Shown here: positions 43,001 to 49,376 of the stretch, piece by piece
How positions within the stretch are numbered: position 1 is the first letter of the stretch
Layout: each line of letters starts with the position of its first letter
Notes under the pieces: generated by a model
The model's database searches: none
What the model was told of the DNA's origin: nothing
What the model saw: only the letters and a program-made list of their open reading frames with translations
DNA from: CAZHCG01 sp046484285
GTDB lineage: Bacteria > Myxococcota_A > Polyangia > JAAYKL01
Assembly: GCA_046484285.1 (NCBI GenBank)
Contig: JAWOBP010000226.1
Coordinates: 1 to 52,197 of the forward strand
Length of the DNA stretch: 52,197 nt
Direction: 5' to 3'
Translations under genes and position numbers: made by a program

Positions 43001-43154
43001 GATGGCGGTCAGCCTCGGCTTCGGAATCTTGTTCGCCACCTTCGTGATCCTGCTGCTGGTTCCCTGCCTCTACGCGATGGCGGAGCGGCCCCGCGAATGG
43101 TGGAGCCGCCGCAGGGCCGAGCGGATGGGAGACGAGCCGGGAGGTGAGGCATGA
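39999..43154 (+). CDS. RND efflux pump (AcrB/HAE-like)
   Basis: A 1051-residue inner-membrane proton antiporter. First helix WMARNPVASNLLMLVLIVGGL, then the conserved FPNIELDQISITVPYPGASPEEVEQGI. The fourth-helix Asp pair (LGMVVDDAIVVGENAFRHRREG) required for proton relay in AcrB is present, and the later helices carry LVALSGVVVNDSLVYAAAANR. Two large periplasmic loops lie between. Substrate cannot be predicted; heavy-metal-type motifs were not seen. Overlaps both neighbours by ATGA, so the three components are made together. Confidence 0.94.
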   Translation: MKRAELYKGPISWMARNPVASNLLMLVLIVGGLIMSFRIRQEVFPNIELDQISITVPYPGASPEEVEQGILLAIEESVRTLDGVKEVTSTAAEGVGYVSVELEVGSDRNKALSDVKNHVDRIVTFPEEAEEPIVSLPEYKREALWVVVHGDVSMQVLHELGEQARDRLLEHPDISYVELSGVKPLEISVEIAQETLRRHGLTLSGVAERVRSTALELPAGGVKTEGGEVLLRTAERRDLGSEFADIPVAVSSDGTTLELGRIANIEDGYAEVDMAAHFEGQPCVMAKVYSVGQESPTQVAKAALEVADELRGRLPPGIGVHKWRDSSELYDQRLDLLLRNAAIGLALVLLILGLFLEPRLAFWVTMGIPISFMGSFLVLPAMDVSLNMMSLFAFIVTLGMVVDDAIVVGENAFRHRREGKGFVESAVIGAREMAMPVTFSIATTVCAFSPLLFIPGPRGKWMFAIPVVAISVLVLSLVESFFVLPGHVAHVGRPGSIMGRIIRYQSRFSRGVERFIARVYAPLVRFALRNRGLTLAVGVALFLGALGLMKGGQVQMIDFPREESDWVFADAGLQYGVAPEETEEVMQRMVRAARETIAENGGERIDEGIFSVLGLARTTRGWSEGSHLTQVGVFLVPTDERDISSSEFARIWREKLGEIPGLEFIKFDSSTGHGETPPIDVMVSHRDPEMIEEAARDLSAELETFAGVEDVDDGIELGKPQLDFELSEAGERAGLTPRDIAAQVRSSFYGAEALRQQRGRNELKVMVRLPREERESLENVEDLMLRTPRGGEMPLRLAAEVERGRAYTEINRVDGKRILRVQGEVVEGEANAQDIMQELFTVTLPELRRRHQGLTWERAGRQKSMQEFFDYLIVGFGFALLGIYGLIAVPLRSFVQPLMVVMIAIPFGFVGAVLGHWILDLKWSLISWTGLVALSGVVVNDSLVYAAAANRFRESGLRRFKAAEMAGRQRFRPILLTSLTTFGGLAPMIFETSTQARILVPMAVSLGFGILFATFVILLLVPCLYAMAERPREWWSRRRAERMGDEPGGEA

Positions 43155-44581
43155 ACGCGCCCTCGACCGCGATGCTCCTGGCCGCGGCGCTGGCGGTGAC
43201 GACGGCCGCCGGCCGCTCCGGAGCGCAGGACGGAGCGCAGGACGATTCCGCAGGCGGGCGAGACGCCGAGAGCGACGCGGGCCCGGCCGCCGCCGCTCCG
43301 CCCCACCGAGAGGCTCCGCTTCCCGAGGAGCTGCCGGAGATTCCGCCCGGCCGGGAGCTGACGCTGAAAGAGGCGATCGAGCTGGCGGTCGAGCGCAACC
43401 TCTCGCTGGCCGAGTCGCGGCTGGAGGTGGAAAAGGCCCAGGCCGACCTCTACGCCTCCTGGGCGGCGCTGTTTCCGGTCGCCAGGGGAACGATGACCCT
43501 GACGCACAAGGACCACGAGGACACTGCCAACCTGGGAGGCAACCGGATGGTGATCGGTCGCCAGGACTCGCTCAACGGGGTGATCGACGTCGCGGTTCCG
43601 CTGATCAATCCGGGAGCCTGGCTCGGAGTGCGTGTCGGCGAGGCGGGTGCCGAGCTGGCCGAGCTGCGATCGGCCGACGCCCGCCAGGCGCTGCTGCTGA
43701 CAGTGGCCCAGGCCTACTACCAGGCGTTGACGGCACGCGCCATGATCGAGGTGCATGAGAGCCAGCTGCGTTCCGCGGCCCGCCACCTGGAGATCGCCCG
43801 CACGCGGCTGATCTCGGGAATCGGCAGCCGCGTCGACGTCAACCGGGCGCGGGCCGACGCGCTGCGCTCCGAGGAGTCGCTGATCGCGGCGCACAATTCG
43901 CTGGTCGACTCTCGCGACGCGCTGGGCGTGCTGACCGGGATCGGTGGTCTGCCCACCGCCGCGGACGAGCCCGAGCTGGAAGCCCCCGCGCTCGGCGAGC
44001 GGGAACTGATCGACGCGGCCGAGCGCGGCAGGGCCGATCTCGAGGCCGAGCGGGTGGCGCTGGAGCTCGCCGAGGCACAGCTCGACGCCAGCTGGATGAA
44101 GCTGCTCCCCAGCCTCGACGCCTCCTGGCAGCTGACCCACCGCTTCACCTCGGCCAACGCGTTCTCCTCTTCTGATCGCACCCGCTGGAATGCATATCTG
44201 GTGCTCAGCGTACCGATCTACAGCCAGACGCGCTACGCCGATCTCGATCGCTCGCGCGCCGAGGTACGCCGCGCCGAGATCGCGGCCGAGAACGCGAGGC
44301 GCAGCGCGGCCCTGGAGGTGCGCCGCGCGCGCCGGGGCTACCTCACCGCCGTGGAGAAGACCGCCGTGGCGGCCGAGCAGGCCGAGATCGCGCGCGAGAC
44401 TCTGCAGCTGACCGAGGCGGAGTGGATCGCCGGCACCGGATCGTCTTTGGCGGTCACCGACGCCGCGCGCGCGCTCAGAGAGGCCGAGACCAACCTCGCC
44501 ACGAGGCGCTTCGAGGCCCAGCTGGCGCTGCTCGAGCTGCTGCGCACCGCCGGCCGCGACATGCGGAACCTGGGTAATTAG
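43151..44581 (+). CDS. TolC-like outer-membrane efflux protein
   Basis: A 476-residue protein with a signal peptide (MNAPSTAMLLAAALAVTTAAG, cleaved near SGAQ). Two repeated outer-membrane efflux (OEP) domains: the first begins LTLKEAIELAVERNLSLAESRLEVEKAQ and has QALLLTVAQAYYQALTARAMIEV; the second has LELAEAQLDASWMKLLPSL and a closing coiled-coil with LEVRRARRGYLTAVEKTAVAAEQ. Forms the exit duct of the RND pump encoded just upstream. A short hairpin overlaps the stop. Confidence 0.9.
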   Translation: MNAPSTAMLLAAALAVTTAAGRSGAQDGAQDDSAGGRDAESDAGPAAAAPPHREAPLPEELPEIPPGRELTLKEAIELAVERNLSLAESRLEVEKAQADLYASWAALFPVARGTMTLTHKDHEDTANLGGNRMVIGRQDSLNGVIDVAVPLINPGAWLGVRVGEAGAELAELRSADARQALLLTVAQAYYQALTARAMIEVHESQLRSAARHLEIARTRLISGIGSRVDVNRARADALRSEESLIAAHNSLVDSRDALGVLTGIGGLPTAADEPELEAPALGERELIDAAERGRADLEAERVALELAEAQLDASWMKLLPSLDASWQLTHRFTSANAFSSSDRTRWNAYLVLSVPIYSQTRYADLDRSRAEVRRAEIAAENARRSAALEVRRARRGYLTAVEKTAVAAEQAEIARETLQLTEAEWIAGTGSSLAVTDAARALREAETNLATRRFEAQLALLELLRTAGRDMRNLGN

Positions 44582-44597
44582 CGCGAAGCCGCGCTTT
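44580..44597 (+). terminator. Putative short intrinsic terminator after the efflux operon
   Basis: AGCGCG and CGCGCT pair perfectly around the loop AAGC, followed by TTT. It lies in the 21-bp gap between two convergent genes and starts inside the TolC stop codon. The T-tract is short, so termination may be weak. Confidence 0.35.
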
Positions 44598-44602
44598 GGC
44601 CG

Positions 44603-45133
44603 TCAGCCGGGCTGAGAAAAACGGATGCGCAGGCGGTCCTCGCCGATTCTGGTCACATCGAGCGGCTCGCCGAAGTGGCGCCCCGCGCTGGCGACGAGCT
44701 CGGCGGCGAAGTCGAGCAGGCCGCGAGAGGAGACGTAGCGCATCTCCAGCAGGTCGTCGTCCTTCCACTCGTACTCGAAGCGCGGCGGATCCGCGCCGGC
44801 GATGAACTCGGTGGTCTGGCGGTGCACCTCGTCGAGCTGCAGCAAGAATTCCCGCACCGAGGCGACGCACTCGTAGTACATGCGGTAGAAGCGGGGCGCG
44901 AACTCGTCGATCCAGTAACGGCCGAACTCGCCCGCCAGCTCCGACCGCTCGATTCCGGCCTCGCGGCAGACCGCCTCGAACATACCCATCGCGAGCTCGT
45001 CGGGCACGTCGCGAGTGGCGACGAACATCTCGTCGCCCTCCATCCCGGCTCTTTGCAACGCGCGTCCCCACACGTCGGCTCCCCAGCGCTTGCACGCGAG
45101 CTCCTCGAGACAGATGACGAACACGCCCTTCAT
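44603..45133 (-). CDS. H-NOX (heme NO/O2-binding) sensor protein
   Basis: A 176-residue single-domain protein. MKGVFVICLEELACKRWG is the usual H-NOX start. The proximal heme-ligand His is His104 in LDEVHRQ; the conserved Pro follows in AGADPP (116-117); the heme-propionate motif Tyr-x-Ser-x-Arg is YVSSR (133-137). These are the defining positions of the family, which binds NO (or O2) and controls histidine kinases, cyclases or methyl-accepting proteins. No such partner is adjacent. ATG with GGGGAGA. The 164-bp upstream divergent gap is A/T-rich. Confidence 0.93.
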   Translation of the reverse strand: MKGVFVICLEELACKRWGADVWGRALQRAGMEGDEMFVATRDVPDELAMGMFEAVCREAGIERSELAGEFGRYWIDEFAPRFYRMYYECVASVREFLLQLDEVHRQTTEFIAGADPPRFEYEWKDDDLLEMRYVSSRGLLDFAAELVASAGRHFGEPLDVTRIGEDRLRIRFSQPG

Positions 45134-45297
45134 CGTTTCTCCCCGCTGCCGGATGCTCCCGATTCGATTCACGTGGAAAATAACCAATTTGTTGCTTTTT
45201 GAAAACACACTGAATTGTTTGGCGAATGGCTTTTTGCGGATCCGTCCGCCGATCCGGAGAAAATTGGCTATACTGGGATCGAGAGAGGCAAGCCGGC

Positions 45298-45687
45298 TTG
45301 AGCGACTCCGACCGAGAGCAGCACGAACCACGCGAGCGGGAGAGCCGCTTGCTGGTGGCGACCGGGATGTTCCTGGCCGTCTCGCTGCTGATCTCGCTGG
45401 TGGCGCTCGTCACGCTCTCTTCGATCGTCTCGCCCAACGAGCGCAAGCGAGATCGGGCGATGGAGGAGGCGGCCGCGATCGGCAAGGCGGTGGAGGTCTA
45501 CATTCTCAAAGAGGCCGAGTGCCCCGAGCTGAAAGACCTCAAGCGCGCCCGCATGATCGCCGACCGGCCGATCCTGGATCCGTGGGGAGCGGAGTACGAC
45601 GTGATCTGCGGAGACGACGGCAGCTCCGTCGTGATCTCTCCCGGATCGGATCGGGAGATGGGGACGGCGGACGACATCGTTTTCTGA
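45298..45687 (+). CDS. Single-span membrane protein with GspG-like C-terminus
   Basis: A 129-residue protein starting at TTG after GAGAGAGG. Residues about 17-43 form a membrane helix (LVATGMFLAVSLLISLVALVTL). The C-terminal ILDPWGAEYDVICGDDGSSVVISPGSDREMGTADDIVF (cut here in two) matches the calcium-associated end of type II secretion GspG pseudopilins. However, the prepilin peptidase site (Gly-Phe-Thr-Leu-x-Glu) is missing, so it is probably not assembled as a pseudopilin but is an anchored relative. A -10-like TATACT is at 45269-45274. No other secretion genes are nearby. Confidence 0.7.
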   Translation: MSDSDREQHEPRERESRLLVATGMFLAVSLLISLVALVTLSSIVSPNERKRDRAMEEAAAIGKAVEVYILKEAECPELKDLKRARMIADRPILDPWGAEYDVICGDDGSSVVISPGSDREMGTADDIVF

Positions 45688-45712
45688 GCGGGCCCGGCCT
45701 GTCGGCGACTGT

Positions 45713-46735
45713 CTACAGGATCTGCAGATCGTCGGGTAGCCAGACCTCGCCGTCGTAGCCGGCGGTCACCTCTGACAACAGGCGCTCTTTGGAGCAGCCG
45801 AACAGCAGCAGGTGGGTAAGCACCAGCAGCTCGGGTTTGGCCCGCGAGGCGATCTCGGCCAGCTGCGGGGCGGAGGTGTGGTGGGTGGCGTGGTAGCGGC
45901 GCCACGACGGCGGTCCCGGCCTCCAGCCGGCCTCGCAGTAGACCTCGTGCACCAGCACGTCGCAGCCGTCGCAGGCCTCGACCACCGAGTCGACCGGCGC
46001 CGTGTCCCCGGAGACGACCACCGAGCGATCCGGCGCATCGAACCGGTATCCGTAGGCGTGCTCCCAGCTTCCGTGATCCACCGCGAACGCCGTGACCTTC
46101 ACGTTTTCGTCCTCGAACACGACTCCCGGCTCGATTTCCTCAACCTCGAGGCCGTAGCCTCTCGAGCGGCCGGGGCTGTCGTCCTCCGTCCTGACCGCCA
46201 GATCCTCGCTCCAGGCGGCCTCGAGGTGCCTTGCCATCCGCGCGCTTCCCGGAGGGCCGAAGACGTGCAGCGGCCGCGGCCTGCCCACCGCCGCCGGCGT
46301 GAGCCAGAGGTCCGGCAGACCCGCGGTGTGGTCCGAGTGGAGGTGGGTGAGAAACAGCGTGTCGAGCAGACGCGGGTCGAGCTGTCTCACTCCGCGGCGC
46401 GCGGCCTCGGCGGCGCGGCGGACGATCCCGGGCCCGGCGTCGACGATGTACGGTCGTCCCCCCGCGATTACGACGGTCGCGGGGCCGCTCCGATCCGGGT
46501 TCGGCACCGGAGTCCCGCTGCCCAGCACCACGACCTTGGTCCCGCGAATCGCGGCCGGCTCCGCACGGGGAGCGGACACGGCATCGTCCGCTGCTTCGAC
46601 TCGCGCCTTTGCGTCAAATTCGGCCGGCTTCTCGCCGGGCTCGCGATCACTGTCGGGCTCACCATCCTCGCCCGAGCCGCATCCGCAAGCGAAAAACGCG
46701 GCCAAAAACAGCAGTTTCGAGATGCAGATCCTCAT
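45713..46735 (-). CDS. Exported metallo-beta-lactamase-fold lipoprotein
   Basis: A 340-residue protein. The signal KLLFLAAFFACGCGSG has two candidate lipidation cysteines (17 and 19). After a linker, residues 66-340 are a tRNase Z/arylsulfatase-like MBL fold: VVVLGSGTPVPNPDRSGP, the metal-binding THLHSDHTAG (about 129-138), VVVSGDTAPVDSVVE and TACTHH-like late histidines (YHATHHTSAPQLAEIA), and a final LTHL His. The fold is usually a cytosolic nuclease or hydrolase; here it is exported, so alternatives include an arylsulfatase- or phosphodiesterase-like activity. A promoter-like pair lies just upstream with -10 only 8 nt before the ATG. Confidence 0.82.
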   Translation of the reverse strand: MRICISKLLFLAAFFACGCGSGEDGEPDSDREPGEKPAEFDAKARVEAADDAVSAPRAEPAAIRGTKVVVLGSGTPVPNPDRSGPATVVIAGGRPYIVDAGPGIVRRAAEAARRGVRQLDPRLLDTLFLTHLHSDHTAGLPDLWLTPAAVGRPRPLHVFGPPGSARMARHLEAAWSEDLAVRTEDDSPGRSRGYGLEVEEIEPGVVFEDENVKVTAFAVDHGSWEHAYGYRFDAPDRSVVVSGDTAPVDSVVEACDGCDVLVHEVYCEAGWRPGPPSWRRYHATHHTSAPQLAEIASRAKPELLVLTHLLLFGCSKERLLSEVTAGYDGEVWLPDDLQIL

Positions 46736-46743
46736 CGCCGCTC

Positions 46744-46772
46744 AGTATTGTCCACCCGCTCCAAGGTCGCAA
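46744..46772 (-). promoter_or_regulatory. Putative promoter of the MBL-fold lipoprotein gene
   Basis: TTGCGA (46772-46767) and AATACT (46749-46744) on the minus strand, spacer 17 bp. The -10 ends 8 nt before the start codon, so transcription would begin essentially at the ATG. Confidence 0.4.
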
Positions 46773-46794
46773 CCAATGGGTTCTCCACATATTC

Positions 46795-46823
46795 GAGACA
46801 GCGAACCGCCGTGGAGTTATGAT
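46795..46823 (+). promoter_or_regulatory. Putative promoter of the FGE/SUMF1-domain lipoprotein gene
   Basis: GAGACA (46795-46800) and TATGAT (46818-46823), spacer 17 bp, divergent from the MBL gene promoter. Places the start about 37 nt before the chosen ATG. Confidence 0.4.
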
Positions 46824-46866
46824 GTTGGTGCGCGGCAATCCGAACCGCGCGGGAAGGACGGGATCG

Positions 46867-48024
46867 ATGCCGTACGCGACGAGCCGACAAGCAATCTTCA
46901 TCATGGCGCTGGCGGCGACACTGTCCACGGGTTGCCTCGGCGACATGAAGGACTACTGGGCGAGTCTCGAGCCGGACGCCTCTCTCGGCCAGACCGACTC
47001 CGATGCGGACGCGGACTCCGACGCAGACTCCGATACCGACGCGGATTCCGACTCCGATACCGACACAGATTCCGATACCGACGCGGACACCGACACCGCT
47101 ACAGACACCGAAACCGCGACAGAGGACGGCGGCTGCATAGACACCGGTGGAGATGTCGATGCGGATACGGACACGGATACCGACACGGACACGGATACGG
47201 ACACGGATACCGACACGGACACGGATTCCGACACGGACACCGATACGGACACGGACACGGATACCGACACGGATGCGGATACCGACACGGATACGGACGC
47301 CGATCTCTGCCCCGCCGACATGGTCTACGTGCCGGCCAGCGCAACCTTCGGCGTCGGGGCGTTCTGCATGGATCGCTACGAGGCCTCGCGGGACGACGCC
47401 ACGGAGTACTCGATGGGTTCGGATACCTCGGTGGCGCGATCGCGGCCCGACGTGATCCCGTGGTACGTGAGCTACATCAACCTGTCGGTCCTGGACCAGT
47501 TCCAGAGCGCGTGCCAGGAAGCCGGCAAGAGGCTCTGCGAGCCGGACGAGTGGTACTTCGCCTGCACGGGAACCGCGCAGGCCAACTACGCCTTTGGCGA
47601 TATCTACGATCCCGAGATCTGCAACTGCGTCGATACCTGGTGTGACGACTACTGCGACGACAATTCGATCTCTTCGGAGATCTGCTGGACCGGCTCCAAC
47701 TGCGGATACCACTGCGGGCCGATCTGCGAATCCGAGCTGTGCTCCGACTCGAGTTGCCCTGCCTACGAGTACTACTGCTCGGGCAACGGCAGCTGTTTTC
47801 GCGTCATGCCGACGGGATCCTTCTCCGGTTGCACCGGCGAGTTCGGAGCCTTTGACATCAACGGCAACGTCTGGGAGATCGTGCCTTCCACCTCGGACGC
47901 ACGCGGATTCGAGATTCGCGGCGGGGCCTTCAACTGCGCCTCGGCGAGCGCCAGGCTGCTTTGCACCTACAATGCGAACTGGGAATCGCTCTACGCCGGA
48001 TTCCGCTGCTGCAAGGATATCTGA
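46867..48024 (+). CDS. FGE/SUMF1-domain lipoprotein with Asp-Thr/Ser linkers
   Basis: A 385-residue protein. ATG at 46867 is preferred for its GGAAGGA ribosome site over upstream in-frame starts. Lipobox LSTGC gives Cys23. Residues 44-146 are Asp-Thr/Ser/Ala linkers interrupted by a short Cys-bearing island (EDGGCIDTGGD). Residues 150-385 are a formylglycine-generating-enzyme-like domain: MVYVPASATFGVGAFCMDRYEAS, KRLCEPDEWYFACTGT, GAFDINGNVWEIV and RGGAFNCASASARLLC near the end. The RGGAFNC Cys is at the position of one of the two catalytic cysteines of FGE; the second is displaced, so enzyme activity is uncertain. Several extra Cys pairs (CNCVDTWCDDYCDD) suggest disulfides. Confidence 0.83.
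   Translation: MPYATSRQAIFIMALAATLSTGCLGDMKDYWASLEPDASLGQTDSDADADSDADSDTDADSDSDTDTDSDTDADTDTATDTETATEDGGCIDTGGDVDADTDTDTDTDTDTDTDTDTDTDSDTDTDTDTDTDTDTDADTDTDTDADLCPADMVYVPASATFGVGAFCMDRYEASRDDATEYSMGSDTSVARSRPDVIPWYVSYINLSVLDQFQSACQEAGKRLCEPDEWYFACTGTAQANYAFGDIYDPEICNCVDTWCDDYCDDNSISSEICWTGSNCGYHCGPICESELCSDSSCPAYEYYCSGNGSCFRVMPTGSFSGCTGEFGAFDINGNVWEIVPSTSDARGFEIRGGAFNCASASARLLCTYNANWESLYAGFRCCKDI
46996..47304 (+). repeat. Asp-Thr/Ser/Ala linker repeats in the FGE-like lipoprotein gene
   Basis: Two blocks of imperfect 6-bp units (GATACC, GACACG, GACTCC types) separated by a short non-repetitive island at about 47123-47157. Same code as the repeat at 35762-36031. Confidence 0.9.
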
Positions 48025-48062
48025 CCGCTGGCATTGTTCGGCCAGTCGCGTATCTTCTGCTC

Positions 48063-49217
48063 ATGAACGAAAGAGCCCCACGGATCCGGCGCGCCAACAC
48101 ATGGGTCGAGATCAGCGCCGCGGCGTTGCGGCACAACATCGGTGCGTTCCGCTCGCTGGCCGGACCCGAGAGGCGGCTGGCGGCGATCGTCAAGGCCGAC
48201 GCCTACGGTCACGGGCTGATCGATATCTCCCGTGAGTCGCTGCGGGGCGGGGCCGACTGGCTGGGCGTCTTCTGGGCACGAGAGGGACTGGCGCTGCGCG
48301 AGGCCGGGATCGAGGCGCCGATCCTGGTGCTGGGAGACACTCCTCGCGAGCTGCTGCCGGATGCGTCGAGATCCGGGCTGCGGCTGACGGTTCCATCGCT
48401 GGAGGCCGTGCGCCGTATCTGCGAGCTCGAGAGTGACGGGACTTTGCTCGTTCATCTCAAGCTGGAGACCGGAACCAACAGGCAGGGGCTGCTGCGGCGA
48501 GAGATCCCCGAAGCCGTCCGGCTGCTGCGGAGTCGCGGCGTCGAGATCGAAGGGGTCTACACTCACTTCGCGGATATCGAGGACACCACCGACCACGCCT
48601 TTGCCGAGTATCAGCGACGCCGCTTTTCGCAACTGCTGGAGAGCCTCGCCGAGCAGGGTCTCGATCCCCCGATCAAGCACACGGCCTGCTCCGCGGCGGC
48701 GATCCTGTTTTCCGAGACCCATCTGGACCTGATCCGCGTCGGGATCGCGCTTTACGGCCTGTGGCCCTCCAAGGAGACCTTCGTCTCCGCCAGTCTGCGC
48801 GGGCGCGAGGCGGTCGAGCTGCACCCGGTGATGACCTGGAAGACGCGCGTCACCCAGATCAAGGACGTGCCCACCGGCGACTACGTGGGCTACGGGCGGA
48901 CCTACCGCGCCACGCGCGCCACGCGGCTGGCGATGCTGCCGATCGGATACGCGGACGGCTACGATCGCAGCCTCGGCAACTCTGCCCACGTGCTGGTGCG
49001 CGGCGTTCGTGCTCCGGTGCGGGGCCGGGTCTGCATGAACCTGACGATGGTCGACGTCACCGACGTTCCCAATGCGGCCGCGGAAGACGAGGTCGTGCTG
49101 CTCGGCCGGCAGGGCGACGAAAGGATCGCCGCCGAGGACCTGGCCGCCCTGGCCGGCACGATCAACTACGAGCTGGTCACCCGCGCGGCGCCCGGCGCTC
49201 CGCGCGTGGTCGTCTAG
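48063..49217 (+). CDS. alr: Alanine racemase
   Basis: A 384-residue PLP enzyme that interconverts L- and D-alanine for peptidoglycan. The PLP Lys is Lys44 in AIVKADAYGHG. A TIM-barrel with HLKLETGTNRQGL follows, and the C-terminal beta domain carries the second catalytic Tyr in VGYGRTY (around 277). RVGIALYGLWPS and PVRGRVCMNLTMVDVTD are typical. Length normal. The TAG stop lies within CTAG at the left end of a MITE-like element. It is the first strongly essential gene of the right half and is followed by a convergent cell-wall lytic enzyme. Confidence 0.96.
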   Translation: MNERAPRIRRANTWVEISAAALRHNIGAFRSLAGPERRLAAIVKADAYGHGLIDISRESLRGGADWLGVFWAREGLALREAGIEAPILVLGDTPRELLPDASRSGLRLTVPSLEAVRRICELESDGTLLVHLKLETGTNRQGLLRREIPEAVRLLRSRGVEIEGVYTHFADIEDTTDHAFAEYQRRRFSQLLESLAEQGLDPPIKHTACSAAAILFSETHLDLIRVGIALYGLWPSKETFVSASLRGREAVELHPVMTWKTRVTQIKDVPTGDYVGYGRTYRATRATRLAMLPIGYADGYDRSLGNSAHVLVRGVRAPVRGRVCMNLTMVDVTDVPNAAAEDEVVLLGRQGDERIAAEDLAALAGTINYELVTRAAPGAPRVVV

Positions 49218-49376
49218 TGCCGAGTCAATCGAAAACGTTCGAGTAGAGCGAGCAACTGTCCGCGAGGCCAGGGAAGGACGACGAAGGACTGGCGGTGCCA
49301 ATTCGAGGAGGAGTGACGCAGGGATCGTCGATGAGGGCCGGCCCGACCCGGCATTGTGGGGTTGACGAGGCACTAG
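49214..49376. mobile_element. 163-bp MITE-like element, copy 2
   Basis: Same length and near-identical to copy 1 at 20893 (3 differences by eye). It exactly fills the gap between alr (plus) and the lytic transglycosylase (minus): the left CTAG (49214-49217) includes alr's TAG, and the right CTAG (49373-49376) read on the minus strand gives the TAG of the transglycosylase. The palindromic CTAG thus supplies stops in both directions. Confidence 0.9.
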
